The position numbers were made by a program, and so were the translations under genes. Shown one piece after another: positions 45,182 to 54,015 of a stretch of DNA of 64,000 nucleotides (within the stretch, counting starts at the first letter, position 1; every line of letters begins with the position of its first letter). The stretch is from Pantoea phytobeneficialis (GTDB lineage Bacteria > Pseudomonadota > Gammaproteobacteria > Enterobacterales > Enterobacteriaceae): contig NZ_CP024636.1 in NCBI RefSeq assembly GCF_009728735.1, positions 2,061,720 to 2,125,719 on the forward strand, in the 5' to 3' direction. The notes beneath the pieces are model-generated. The model did no database searches. It was not told the origin of the DNA and saw nothing but the letters and a program-made list of their open reading frames with translations.

Positions 45182-46278
45182 AAAATCAGGCATTGAGTCT
45201 TACCTTGGCCGCTTTGCTGGTGGCCTCCGCCTCCGCGCAGGCTGACAGCTACCTGGATCAGGCGACCGCTGCCGTGGCGAAGGCCACCGCCAGCTCGAGC
45301 ACCTGGGATGGGCCGACCACCGGCCCTAAACTGCAACCGAACAAAAAAATCATTTTTATCGCCTCTGATATGAAAAACGGTGGGGTGCAGGGGGTGCAGC
45401 AAGGGCTGAGTGAAGCGGCGAAGGTCGCGGGATGGAAACTGGAAACTCTGGATGGTGGCGGTTCGGTGAAAGACCAGCTCGCGGCGCTGAATCAGGCAAT
45501 TGCCCAGCGCCCGGATGGCATCGTGATTGGTGGCTGGAACCCGAACGTGGCAAAAATCCCGCTGAAGAAAGCCAAAGAACAAAAGATCGTGCTGATGGCC
45601 TGGCATGCTGAACCGCAGCCGGGACCGATTGCAAAATATGGCGTGACGGACAATATCACCTCCGATTCCAATGATGTGGCGCGGCTGGCGGCGCAATATG
45701 CCGTGGTGAAATCCGGTGGTAAGGCGCAGGTGTTGATCTTCACCGACTCGCTGTACCAAATCGCGCTGGACAAGGCCAATACCATGAAGCAGGAGATTGA
45801 GAAGTGCAGCGGCTGCAAGGTGGTGGAATTTATCGATACGCCGCTGGCGGATACCGCCAACCGTATGCCTTCCATGACCTTCAGCCTGTTGCAGAAATAC
45901 GGCGATCATTTCCAGTACGCGCTGTCGATCAACGATCTCTATTTTGACTTTATGGCTCCGTCGCTGAAAACCGCGGGTAAAGGGGGCAGCAATGCGCCTT
46001 TCAATATTTCTGCCGGTGACGGTTCCATCTCAGCTTTCCAGCGTATCCGTAACAGCGACAGCCAGATCGCCACGGTAGCTGAGCCGCTCAAGCTGCACGG
46101 CTGGCAATTGCTGGATGAGTTCAACCGCGCCTTTGCCGGTCAACCTTCCTCTGGCTATGTAACGCCGGCGCATCTGATCACCAAAGACAATATCGCCAAC
46201 GACGGCGGCCCGGAAAACAACTACGACCCGGCGAACAACTATCAGGGACACTACAAAACCATCTGGGGCGTACAGTGA
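45178..46278 (+). CDS. Periplasmic sugar-binding protein of the ABC importer
   Basis: A 366-residue type I periplasmic binding protein (Peripla_BP_4). The signal peptide is MKNQALSLTLAALLVASASAQA. The binding domain begins at KKIIFIASDMKNGGVQGVQQ; the IVIGGWNPN, VLMAWHAEPQPGP and SAGDGSISAFQRI segments are at pocket positions. A paired CSGC (about residue 205) may form a disulfide. Its ligand is unknown. The catabolic neighbours suggest a sugar acid, sugar lactone or ketose. Its stop overlaps the next start. Confidence 0.9.
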   Translation: MKNQALSLTLAALLVASASAQADSYLDQATAAVAKATASSSTWDGPTTGPKLQPNKKIIFIASDMKNGGVQGVQQGLSEAAKVAGWKLETLDGGGSVKDQLAALNQAIAQRPDGIVIGGWNPNVAKIPLKKAKEQKIVLMAWHAEPQPGPIAKYGVTDNITSDSNDVARLAAQYAVVKSGGKAQVLIFTDSLYQIALDKANTMKQEIEKCSGCKVVEFIDTPLADTANRMPSMTFSLLQKYGDHFQYALSINDLYFDFMAPSLKTAGKGGSNAPFNISAGDGSISAFQRIRNSDSQIATVAEPLKLHGWQLLDEFNRAFAGQPSSGYVTPAHLITKDNIANDGGPENNYDPANNYQGHYKTIWGVQ

Positions 46279-47105
46279 TGCAGCCGGAAAAACTCTGTTC
46301 ACCCGCCATCTGGGCCGAAGGCCCGGTATGGCTGCCGCAGCAGGATGCGGTGGTGTTTAGCGATGTCAAAGGCAACCGGATGTTCCGCTGGCAGCGCAAC
46401 GGTGAGTTGAGCCTGTGGCGCGCCAACGCCAACTATGCCAACGGTAACGCGCGTGACCTTGAGGGGCGAGTGGTGAGTTGTGAACATGGTCGCCGCGCCA
46501 TCAGCCGTACCGAGCATGACGGTAGCGTGACGCTGTTGATTGATAAGGTCGAGGGCAAACGCTTTAACTCACCGAATGATGTGGTGGTACGTTCCGATGG
46601 CACCCTGTGGTTCACCGATCCGCCGTACGGGATCGTCAACGATGAGGAGGGGTATCACGCTCACAGCCAGGTGATCGGTTGTTATCTCTACTGCTTCGAT
46701 CCGGCCAGCGGGCAGCTCAGTATCGCCGCCAGCGATCTGCAACGTCCCAACGGCCTGGCGTTTTCGCCCGATGAAAGCCTGCTGTACGTGGCCGATATGT
46801 CGGTGGTGGATTTCCCCACGCTGGGGCGTCGCCAATTGCGCGTCTACAAGGTGGATGGTCGCGAGTTGATGGCGGGGCAATTCTTTGCCGAGGTGGCACC
46901 GGGTTTTCCTGACGGCTTCTGTGTCGCGGCGAACGGCGATATCTACTGTAGCTGTGCCGACGGCGTGATCATCTTCGACAGCAGCGGTAGGACGCGCGGC
47001 AAAATTGCGTTACCGGAGCGGGTATCGAACTGTACGCTGGGCGGCCCGCAGGGTGACGAGCTGTATATCACCGCCACCACGTCGTTGTATCGGGTGCGTT
47101 TGTAA
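46278..47105 (+). CDS. SMP-30/gluconolactonase-family lactonase
   Basis: A 275-residue six-bladed propeller lactonase, cytoplasmic because no signal peptide is present. Metal ligands fit Glu in WAEGPVW, Asn in RFNSPNDVVV, Asn in LQRPNGLAF and Asp in LYVADMSVVD. Starting at the ATG overlapping the previous TGA (TGATG), it is coupled to the importer. It would open an imported aldonolactone to the free acid and so feed YiaK/LyxK reactions downstream. This substrate link is inference. The TAA stop belongs to a REP-like copy. Confidence 0.87.
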   Translation: MQPEKLCSPAIWAEGPVWLPQQDAVVFSDVKGNRMFRWQRNGELSLWRANANYANGNARDLEGRVVSCEHGRRAISRTEHDGSVTLLIDKVEGKRFNSPNDVVVRSDGTLWFTDPPYGIVNDEEGYHAHSQVIGCYLYCFDPASGQLSIAASDLQRPNGLAFSPDESLLYVADMSVVDFPTLGRRQLRVYKVDGRELMAGQFFAEVAPGFPDGFCVAANGDIYCSCADGVIIFDSSGRTRGKIALPERVSNCTLGGPQGDELYITATTSLYRVRL

Positions 47106-47161
47106 CGGCGCGATTAATCGCGCGGATTTTTCCGGCATCGCGCGATAAATCGCGCCGCTAC
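47102..47161. repeat. Inverted REP-like pair after the SMP-30 gene
   Basis: A forward variant, GTAACG plus GCGCGATTAATCGCGC, lies at 47102-47123 and a canonical reverse copy at 47140-47161. The forward copy supplies the TAA stop of the lactonase gene. The centre TTAA instead of TTTA makes the first core perfectly palindromic. Confidence 0.85.
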
Positions 47162-47288
47162 GCATCGGGGCAGGATCGTCTGTCCCGGCTTCCCCACGTC
47201 TGAAATCTGGCCGATTTGCGGCCGATCACAAAAGTCGATCAAAGTTTTATTTGATTGATTTTAAACGATAAATTTTCCAGCCATTTCT

Positions 47289-47338
47289 TTGACTCCTCTT
47301 TGCTTTCGCCATACGATTTATTTGGAACGACATTCCAA
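47289..47338 (+). promoter_or_regulatory. yiaK promoter with YiaJ-type operator
   Basis: TTGACT (47289-47294), 17 bp and TACGAT (47312-47317) form a strong sigma70 promoter. TTGGAACGACATTCCAA (47322-47338) is a perfect 6+5+6 palindrome placed over the expected transcription start. The TTGGAA half-site and its spacing from the -10 recur at the ABC operon promoter. Binding by YiaJ is inferred. Confidence 0.7.
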
Positions 47339-47381
47339 CATATGAAATATAGGGCGTAGCGCTGGGGAGACAGTAGCCGTT

Positions 47382-48380
47382 ATGAGAATCAGCTATCAGC
47401 AATTATATGAAGAATTCCTGCGCGTCTTGCTGAGTCGCAAGGTGCCAGAGGAGAAGGCCACCGCGTGTGCCGCCATGTTTGCCGAAACCAGCCTGAATGG
47501 TGTCTATTCCCACGGCGTGAACCGTTTTCCCCGTTTTATTCAGCAACTGGATGCCGGACATATCGTGCCGGAGGCCACGGCCAATAAAGTGTTGTCACTG
47601 GGTGCTATCGAGCAGTGGGATGCGCACCGCGCCATCGGCAACATTACCGCGCGCAGCATGATGGATCGTGCCATCGAACTGGCGACCGATCACGGCATCG
47701 GCCTGGTTGCCTTGCGTAATGCTAACCACTGGATGCGCGGCGGCAGTTACGGCTGGCAAGCGGCAGAGAAGGGCTATGTTGGCATCTGCTGGACCAACTC
47801 GATTGCGGTGATGCCGCCGTGGGGGGCGAAAAACTGTGCTATCGGCACCAACCCGCTGATTGTTGCGGTACCGGGTGAACCCATCACCATGGTGGATATG
47901 TCGATGTCGATGTTTTCCTACGGCATGTTGGAAGTGAATCGCCTGGCGGGCAAAACCCTGCCGGTGGATGGCGGTTTTGATAACGACGGCAACTACACCC
48001 GCGATCCCGCCACCATCGAAAACAACCGTCGCATCTTACCTATGGGTTACTGGAAAGGCTCGGCGTTGTCGGTGGTGCTGGATATGCTCGCCACGCTGCT
48101 CTCCAACGGCGCGTCGGTGACCGAGGTGACCGAAGACAACGGTGACGAATTTGGTATCTCGCAGGTGTTTATCGCTATCGATGTCGATCGCCTGATTGAC
48201 GGCGCCACCCGCGACCACAAACTGCAACGCATTCGCGCCTCGATTACCGGTGCCGAACGTGCCGACAGTCAACAGGCGGTACGCCTGCCGGGTGAGCGCT
48301 TCCCGGTGCTGCGGGCGGAAAACCTGCGTCTCGGCATCCCGGTGGATGAGCGTGTCTGGACGCGTATCCAGGCGTTGTAA
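47382..48380 (+). CDS. yiaK: 2,3-diketo-L-gulonate reductase
   Basis: A 332-residue NAD(P)H-dependent oxidoreductase of the malate/L-lactate dehydrogenase-2 family, same length as E. coli YiaK (DlgD). It reduces 2,3-diketo-L-gulonate to 3-keto-L-gulonate. Highly conserved stretches are [51 protein letters not shown] and [17 protein letters not shown]. It is the first gene of a seven-gene operon downstream of the palindromic operator. The start is preceded by GGGGAGA at a rather long spacing of 11. Confidence 0.95.
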   Translation: MRISYQQLYEEFLRVLLSRKVPEEKATACAAMFAETSLNGVYSHGVNRFPRFIQQLDAGHIVPEATANKVLSLGAIEQWDAHRAIGNITARSMMDRAIELATDHGIGLVALRNANHWMRGGSYGWQAAEKGYVGICWTNSIAVMPPWGAKNCAIGTNPLIVAVPGEPITMVDMSMSMFSYGMLEVNRLAGKTLPVDGGFDNDGNYTRDPATIENNRRILPMGYWKGSALSVVLDMLATLLSNGASVTEVTEDNGDEFGISQVFIAIDVDRLIDGATRDHKLQRIRASITGAERADSQQAVRLPGERFPVLRAENLRLGIPVDERVWTRIQAL

Positions 48381-48394
48381 CGGAGGATAACCCC

Positions 48395-48871
48395 ATGATT
48401 ACCGGACATATCGCCAACACCGATGCACGCCACTATCCGCCCGCTATCGCCCGCGCCATTGCGTATCTGGCCGGTCACGATCTGGCAACGATGGCCGCCG
48501 GACGCCATGTTGACAGCGCCACCGGTTGGCAGGTGCAGGTACTGGATCTGCAAACCGCACCGGCTGAGGAAAACTATCCTGAAGCGCACCGCCATCATAT
48601 CGATGTGCAATATCTGGTGTCGGGGGCGGAGGTGATTGGCGTGGCGAATCAACCCGCCAGCCTGGCGGTGCACCAGCCGTACAACCCCGAACGCGACATT
48701 ATTTTTTACCAGCACGCAGCGGATGAAACTCTGATTCGCATGGTGCCAGGCACCTTTGCGGTGTTCTTCCCGCAGGATATTCACCGACCCAACTGCGCAC
48801 CGGATTTGCCGGGTGCGATCCGCAAAGTGGTGGTGAAGATCCCGACAACCGCGCTGGAGGAGGTCGCATGA
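48395..48871 (+). CDS. yiaL: YhcH/YjgK/YiaL-family protein
   Basis: A 158-residue cupin-like protein of the YiaL family, normal in length. It has EAHRHHIDVQYLVSGAEVIG and the C-terminal FFPQDIHRPNCAPD, with His and Glu residues able to bind a metal. The precise reaction is not established, but members sit in sugar acid operons and may act on sugar anomers or lactones. ACGGAGGATAA precedes the ATG. Its stop overlaps the transporter start by ATGA. Confidence 0.92.
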   Translation: MITGHIANTDARHYPPAIARAIAYLAGHDLATMAAGRHVDSATGWQVQVLDLQTAPAEENYPEAHRHHIDVQYLVSGAEVIGVANQPASLAVHQPYNPERDIIFYQHAADETLIRMVPGTFAVFFPQDIHRPNCAPDLPGAIRKVVVKIPTTALEEVA

Positions 48872-50163
48872 GTCTGACATCAACCGCACTGACGCGTGAA
48901 GGCGTTCCGGCACTGCGCTGGCTGCGCATCATCCCGCCGATTTTGATCACCTGCATCATCTCCTACATGGATCGCGTCAATATCGCGTTTGCCATGCCGG
49001 GCGGGATGGATGCAGAGCTGGGCATCAGCGCTTCGATGGCTGGGTTAGCCGGTGGCATCTTCTTTATTGGTTATCTGTTCCTGCAAGTACCGGGCGGCAA
49101 GCTGGCGGTGTACGGCAACGGCAAACGTTTTATTGGCTGGTCGTTGCTGGCATGGGCGGTGATCTCGATCCTCACCGGGTTAGCCACCAGCCAGTATCAG
49201 TTGTTGGCGCTGCGCTTTGCCCTCGGCGTCGCGGAAGGCGGCATGTTGCCGGTGGTGCTGACGATGATCGGCAACTGGTTCCCGGATAAAGAACGTGGTC
49301 GCGCCAACGCCATCGTCATTATGTTCGTCCCGATTGCCGGGATCATTACCGCACCGCTGTCAGGCTGGATCATCACCAACTGGGACTGGCGCATGCTGTT
49401 CTTTGTTGAAGGGGTGCTGTCGGTGTTCGTTATGGCCTTGTGGCTGTTCACCATCAGCAACCGCCCGCAGGAAGCGCGCTGGATTTCACCCGCCGAGAAG
49501 CAGTATCTGATCAAGACCCTGCACGATGAACAACTGATGATTAAAGGTCAGAACACGCGCAAAGCCTCGCTGAGCCGGGTGATGCGTGAGCCGGTGATGT
49601 GGCGTCTGATCCTGGTGAACTTCTTCTACCAGACCGGGATTTATGGCTACACCCTGTGGCTGCCGACCATCCTCAAAGGGCTGACCAACGGTAATGCCGA
49701 GAAGGTAGGGATGCTGGCGATTCTGCCGTATGTCGGGGCGATTTTTGGCATGTTCCTGTTCTCGGCGCTGTCCGATGCCAGCGGTCGCCGCAAGATTTTC
49801 GTGGCGCTGCCGCTGGCCGGGTTTGCCCTGTGCATGGCGCTGTCGGTGCTGCTGAAAGCACACATCTGGTGGTCGTATGCCGCCCTGGTGGGTTGTGGCG
49901 TGTTTATCCAGTCGGCGGCTGGTGTGTTCTGGAGCATTCCGCCACGCCTGTTTAACGCTGAGGTCGCCGGTGGTGCGCGCGGTCTGATCAATGCGCTGGG
50001 TAATCTCGGTGGGTTCTGCGGTCCGTATATGGTGGGCGTCCTGATTGCGGAGTACAGCAAGGATGCCGGGGTTTACAGCCTGGCGATCTCGCTGGCGATT
50101 GCCTCGCTGCTGGCACTGACGTTACCGGCGCGCTGCGACTCCGCCAAAGGGGAGGCCGCATGA
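48868..50163 (+). CDS. MFS transporter (sugar acid/anion family, YiaX2-like)
   Basis: A 431-residue, 12-segment major facilitator of the anion:cation symporter type (ExuT/GudP group). Key segments are YMDRVNIAFAMPGGMDAELGI, ALRFALGVAEGGMLPVVLTM and NWFPDKERGRANAIV. It occupies the place of the TRAP genes yiaMNO in E. coli. Klebsiella carries an MFS gene, yiaX2, in the equivalent operon. Likely substrate is L-ascorbate, diketogulonate or a related acid. It overlaps both neighbours by 4 bp. Confidence 0.9.
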   Translation: MSLTSTALTREGVPALRWLRIIPPILITCIISYMDRVNIAFAMPGGMDAELGISASMAGLAGGIFFIGYLFLQVPGGKLAVYGNGKRFIGWSLLAWAVISILTGLATSQYQLLALRFALGVAEGGMLPVVLTMIGNWFPDKERGRANAIVIMFVPIAGIITAPLSGWIITNWDWRMLFFVEGVLSVFVMALWLFTISNRPQEARWISPAEKQYLIKTLHDEQLMIKGQNTRKASLSRVMREPVMWRLILVNFFYQTGIYGYTLWLPTILKGLTNGNAEKVGMLAILPYVGAIFGMFLFSALSDASGRRKIFVALPLAGFALCMALSVLLKAHIWWSYAALVGCGVFIQSAAGVFWSIPPRLFNAEVAGGARGLINALGNLGGFCGPYMVGVLIAEYSKDAGVYSLAISLAIASLLALTLPARCDSAKGEAA

Positions 50164-51641
50164 AGAGTTGGTTAGGGCTGGACTGCGGCGGCACCTTTAT
50201 TAAAGCCGGGTTATATGACGCCCAGGGGCGCGAGCTGGCGGTGGCACGACAAAACCTGCCGGTGCTGGTGCCACAGCCGGGCTGGGCGGAACGCGACATG
50301 ACCCAGTTGTGGCAACAGGCGGCGGCGGTGATCCGCGAAGTGCTGCACCAAAGCGGGCAACAGGCGGCGCAGGTGGCGGGTGTCGGGATCTCTGCTCAGG
50401 GCAAGGGGCTATTTCTGCTGGATAAGCAGGGTCAGCCGCTGGGTAATGGCATCCTTTCCTCGGATCGTCGCGCGCTGACGCTGGTGCAGCAGTGGCAGCG
50501 TGACGGTATGCCACAACAACTCTATCCGCAAACGCGGCAGACGTTGTGGACCGGCCATCCGGTGTCGTTGCTGCGCTGGATCAAACAACATGAACCACAG
50601 CGTTACGCGACAATTGGCAGCGTACTGATGGCTCATGATTACCTGCGCTTCTGCCTGACCGGTGCGCTGGCCTGTGAAGAAACCAATATCTCCGAATCCA
50701 ATTTGTATGACATGCAAAGCGGTGGCTGGTCGGCGGCGTTGGCTGAAACCTTAGCGATCAGCGAAATCGTCCCGGCCTTACCACCGATTATCGGCCCGAC
50801 CGAGGTGGCCGGGTATGTCACCGCGCAGGCTGCGGCCTTGTGTGGACTGCGGGAAGGCACGCCGGTGGTTGGTGGGTTGTTTGATGTAGTGTCGACGGCC
50901 CTGTGCGCCGGATTGCATGACGCGACCCGCCTGAACGCGGTAATGGGGACCTGGTCCGTCACCAGCGGCATTACCGACCGCATCATCGCTGAGACCGATT
51001 ACCCGTTTGTCTATGGCCGTTATGCCATCGACGATCAGTTCATCATCCATGATGCCAGCCCGACTTCCGCCGCCAACCTTGAGTGGTTCTGCCAACAGTG
51101 GGGCATCGAAGATTATCAGCAACTGAACGACTGGGTGGCTGCTCTGCCAGCGGCCAGCAGTTCGCTGTTGTTCCTGCCTTTCCTCTACGGCTGCAACGCC
51201 GGGACCGACCTGCACGGCAGTTTCTTTGGTATGCAGGCGGGGCACACCCGCGCGCATCTGGTGCAGGCGATCTATGAAGGCGTGGTGTTCTCGCATCTGA
51301 CCCATCTCAACCGGATGCGTCAGCGTTTCCCGCAGGCCAGCGCGTTGCGTCTGAGCGGCGGGCCGACCCGTTCTGCCCCCTGGATGCAGATGCTGGCCGA
51401 TGCCAGTGGCTTGCCGGTTGAGGTGCCGCAAATTGCCGAAAGTGGCTGCCTGGGCGCGGCGCTGGTCGCGCTCACCGGCACCGGTGCCTATGTCTCGCTG
51501 CAACAGGCGCAGCAGGCGCTGAATCCCGACATCGTCACCTGGCAACCCGATGACACCCGGCACGCCCGTTATCAGCAGAAATATCAACGTTATCAGCAAC
51601 TGGTCAATGCGCTGGCGGCTGCACAAGGAGTTAACCCATGA
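50160..51641 (+). CDS. lyxK: L-xylulose/3-keto-L-gulonate kinase (FGGY)
   Basis: A 493-residue sugar kinase (E. coli LyxK is about 498). It phosphorylates L-xylulose or 3-keto-L-gulonate at position 5/6 using ATP. The N-terminal phosphate loop is GLDCGGTFIKAGLYD. The catalytic Asp lies in GGLFDVVSTALC, MGTWSVTSG begins the second domain, and RLSGGPTRSAPWMQMLAD is the FGGY signature 2 region. It is coupled to the MFS and ulaD genes by ATGA overlaps and provides the substrate for UlaD. Confidence 0.94.
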   Translation: MKSWLGLDCGGTFIKAGLYDAQGRELAVARQNLPVLVPQPGWAERDMTQLWQQAAAVIREVLHQSGQQAAQVAGVGISAQGKGLFLLDKQGQPLGNGILSSDRRALTLVQQWQRDGMPQQLYPQTRQTLWTGHPVSLLRWIKQHEPQRYATIGSVLMAHDYLRFCLTGALACEETNISESNLYDMQSGGWSAALAETLAISEIVPALPPIIGPTEVAGYVTAQAAALCGLREGTPVVGGLFDVVSTALCAGLHDATRLNAVMGTWSVTSGITDRIIAETDYPFVYGRYAIDDQFIIHDASPTSAANLEWFCQQWGIEDYQQLNDWVAALPAASSSLLFLPFLYGCNAGTDLHGSFFGMQAGHTRAHLVQAIYEGVVFSHLTHLNRMRQRFPQASALRLSGGPTRSAPWMQMLADASGLPVEVPQIAESGCLGAALVALTGTGAYVSLQQAQQALNPDIVTWQPDDTRHARYQQKYQRYQQLVNALAAAQGVNP

Positions 51642-52294
51642 GCCTTCCTTTGCTCCAGCTGGCGCTGGACCACACCGACCTCGATGCCGCGCTGAGTACC
51701 GCGCAGCAACTCCATCAGGAGGTCGACATCATCGAGGCAGGCACCATTTTGTGTTTCAGCGCCGGGATTGAAGCGGTACGCCGCCTGCGTCAGCAGCATC
51801 CGGCGAAAACCCTGGTGGCCGATTTTAAAGTCGCCGATGCCGGTGCCACCCTGGCCAGGATGGCGTTTGACGCCGGAGCCAACTGGATGACGGTGATCTG
51901 CGCTGCGCCGCTGGCGACCTTTGCCACCGCACTGGACGTGGCGCGCAGCTATCAGGGCGATATCCAGATCGAGCTGTTTGGTCACTGGACACTGGAAGAT
52001 GCCCGCCAGTGGCGCAGCCTGGGTCTGACGCAGGCCATCTACCATCGCGGACGTGATGCACAGGCCAGCGGTCAACAGTGGAGCCAGCAGGATCTGGCGG
52101 CGATGCAGGCGCTATCCGATATGGGGTTTGCCCTGTCGATCACCGGCGGTATCACCCCGGAAGAACTGCCGCAGTTCCGCAATATCGACGTCAAGGCATT
52201 TATCGCCGGACGCGCATTGAGTGACAGTGTCACCGGCATTGCCACCGCTAACCAATTTCATCAGGCCATTGCCAACATCTGGGGAACCGCATGA
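51638..52294 (+). CDS. ulaD: 3-keto-L-gulonate-6-phosphate decarboxylase
   Basis: A 218-residue TIM-barrel enzyme of the orotidine monophosphate decarboxylase suprafamily (UlaD/SgbH). It converts 3-keto-L-gulonate 6-phosphate to L-xylulose 5-phosphate and CO2 with Mg. The catalytic set is visible in [29 protein letters not shown] and [11 protein letters not shown] with KAFIAGRAL. Whether it is orthologous to sgbH or ulaD cannot be separated here; position in a yia-type operon favours sgbH. Confidence 0.93.
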   Translation: MSLPLLQLALDHTDLDAALSTAQQLHQEVDIIEAGTILCFSAGIEAVRRLRQQHPAKTLVADFKVADAGATLARMAFDAGANWMTVICAAPLATFATALDVARSYQGDIQIELFGHWTLEDARQWRSLGLTQAIYHRGRDAQASGQQWSQQDLAAMQALSDMGFALSITGGITPEELPQFRNIDVKAFIAGRALSDSVTGIATANQFHQAIANIWGTA

Positions 52295-53151
52295 AACGCC
52301 AGCATCCACTGGGAATTTATGAAAAAGCACTGCCGGCCCATCTCACCTGGCCAGAGCGACTGGCCCTGGCGAAAGCCTGTGGCTTCGATTTTGTCGAGAT
52401 GTCCGTCGATGAGACTGATGAGCGTCTGTCCAGGCTGGACTGGAGTAAAGAACAGCGCCTGTCACTGGTCAACGCGATGATTGAAACCGGCGTCAGCATT
52501 CCGTCGATGTGCCTGTCCGGCCATCGCCGCTTTCCGTTCGGTAGCCATGATGCGCAGACACGTCAGCGCGCCGATGACCTGATGGATCGGGCGATTCAAC
52601 TGGCGAAGGATGTCGGCATTCGCACCATCCAGTTGGCTGGTTATGACGTCTACTACGAACCGCACGATGAAGGCACGGTGGCGCGTTTTGCGGCGGGGTT
52701 GTCCCGCGCGGTGGAGCGTGCCGCAGCCGCACAGGTGATGCTGGCGGTGGAGATTATGGACACCGAATTTATCAACGCCATCAGTAAATGGAAGGTGTGG
52801 GAGCAGCAACAGGCGTCGCCTTGGTTCTCCGTCTATCCCGACGTTGGCAACCTCAGCGCCTGGGGCAATGACGTTGCCGCCGAACTGACGCTCGGTATTG
52901 ATCGCATTGCCGCTATCCATCTGAAAGACACCCAACCGGTCACCGCCAGCTCGCCGGGGCAGTTCCGCGATGTGCCTTTTGGTCAGGGCTGCGTCGATTT
53001 TGTCAGCGTGTTCCGCACCCTGAAGCAGCTGAATTATCGCGGGGCGTTTCTGATTGAGATGTGGACCGAAAAAGCCGAGGAGCCGGTGGCGGAGATTGTG
53101 CAGGCACGGCGCTGGATTGAACAAAAAATGCAGGAAGGGGGATTATTGTGA
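52291..53151 (+). CDS. ulaE: L-xylulose-5-phosphate 3-epimerase (L-ribulose-5-P 3-epimerase family)
   Basis: A 286-residue TIM barrel equal in length to UlaE/SgbU. It interconverts L-xylulose 5-phosphate and L-ribulose 5-phosphate. The metal and catalytic acids lie in [14 protein letters not shown] (Glu), [15 protein letters not shown] (Asp), [10 protein letters not shown] (His) and FLIEMWTE (Glu). It is linked to both neighbours by 4-bp overlaps. Confidence 0.93.
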   Translation: MKRQHPLGIYEKALPAHLTWPERLALAKACGFDFVEMSVDETDERLSRLDWSKEQRLSLVNAMIETGVSIPSMCLSGHRRFPFGSHDAQTRQRADDLMDRAIQLAKDVGIRTIQLAGYDVYYEPHDEGTVARFAAGLSRAVERAAAAQVMLAVEIMDTEFINAISKWKVWEQQQASPWFSVYPDVGNLSAWGNDVAAELTLGIDRIAAIHLKDTQPVTASSPGQFRDVPFGQGCVDFVSVFRTLKQLNYRGAFLIEMWTEKAEEPVAEIVQARRWIEQKMQEGGLL

Positions 53152-53846
53152 GCGTATTAACCTTGAAACAACAGGTACTGGAAGCCAACCTGGCGTTGCC
53201 GCGCCATCATCTGGTTACCTTTACCTGGGGCAATGTCAGCGCCATCGATCGTGCCAGTGGTCTGGTGGCGATCAAACCCTCCGGCGTGGAGTACGACGGC
53301 ATGACGGTGGAGGATATCGTGGTGCTGGAGCTGGAAAGCGGGCGTATCGTGGAGGGCAGCAAGAAACCTTCATCGGATACCGCCACCCATTTGGCGCTCT
53401 ATCGCGCGTTTGCCGACATTGGCGGCATTGTGCATACCCATTCGCGTCATGCCACCATCTGGTCACAGGCCGGGCAGGATTTACCGGCCTGGGGCACCAC
53501 CCATGCCGATTACTTCTATGGCTCCATCCCCTGTACCCGGCTGATGACCGAGCAGGAGATCGTCAATGACTACGAATACAACACCGGACAGGTGATTATT
53601 GAAACCTTCCGCAACCGCGGCATCAGTCCGACGGCGATTCCGGCGGTATTGGTCAATGCCCACGGTCCCTTTGCCTGGGGCAAAGATGCCGACAACGCGG
53701 TGCATAACGCCGTGGTGCTGGAAGAGATTGCCTATATGGGAATTTTTTCGCGCCAGCTAACGCCGGGGATCAAAAGCATGCAGCAGGATCTGCTGGATAA
53801 ACATTTTCTCAGAAAGCACGGCGCAAATGCCTATTATGGGCAGTAA
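53148..53846 (+). CDS. ulaF: L-ribulose-5-phosphate 4-epimerase
   Basis: A 232-residue zinc enzyme of the AraD/UlaF/SgbE class, giving D-xylulose 5-phosphate for the pentose phosphate pathway. It starts with GTG (53148) overlapping the previous stop as GTGA. Marks are [23 protein letters not shown], the zinc-ligand pair [16 protein letters not shown], and NAHGPFAWG with the third His. This last step completes the route from diketogulonate. A perfect hairpin follows 8 bases after the stop. Confidence 0.94.
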   Translation: MSVLTLKQQVLEANLALPRHHLVTFTWGNVSAIDRASGLVAIKPSGVEYDGMTVEDIVVLELESGRIVEGSKKPSSDTATHLALYRAFADIGGIVHTHSRHATIWSQAGQDLPAWGTTHADYFYGSIPCTRLMTEQEIVNDYEYNTGQVIIETFRNRGISPTAIPAVLVNAHGPFAWGKDADNAVHNAVVLEEIAYMGIFSRQLTPGIKSMQQDLLDKHFLRKHGANAYYGQ

Positions 53847-53854
53847 CTTGTTTA

Positions 53855-53884
53855 CGTCGCGGCGCGATAAATCGCGCCGCGACG
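53855..53884. repeat. Perfect REP-like hairpin, GTCGC variant
   Basis: Arms CGTCGCGGCGCGAT and ATCGCGCCGCGACG flank AA. Compared with the canonical GTAGC/GCTAC arms, an A-to-C change is matched by a T-to-G change on the other side, keeping the pairing. It lies just after the ulaF stop. Confidence 0.85.
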
Positions 53885-53961
53885 GGGCATACTGAACGAT
53901 TCGGTTATATTTGCTGGCAAAAAAATTACGCAGAAATTACCAGACCAAAACAGAAAATAAA

Positions 53962-53980
53962 GCTAATCACTCTCATTATC
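53962..53980. promoter_or_regulatory. Fur-box-like site before the TonB-dependent receptor
   Basis: The 19-bp stretch ending TCTCATTATC matches the classic Fur box GATAATGATAATCATTATC at 14 of 19 positions by my count. It lies 36-54 bp upstream of the preferred start codon (54016), so iron repression of the receptor is likely. Confidence 0.6.
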
Positions 53981-54015
53981 ATTCATCTTTTTTGACACCA
54001 GTGATTACTTTATTC

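Noticed and set aside
53911..54015. Upstream extension of the TonB receptor
   Set aside because: It would translate through the Fur-box-like site and place the signal peptide internally.
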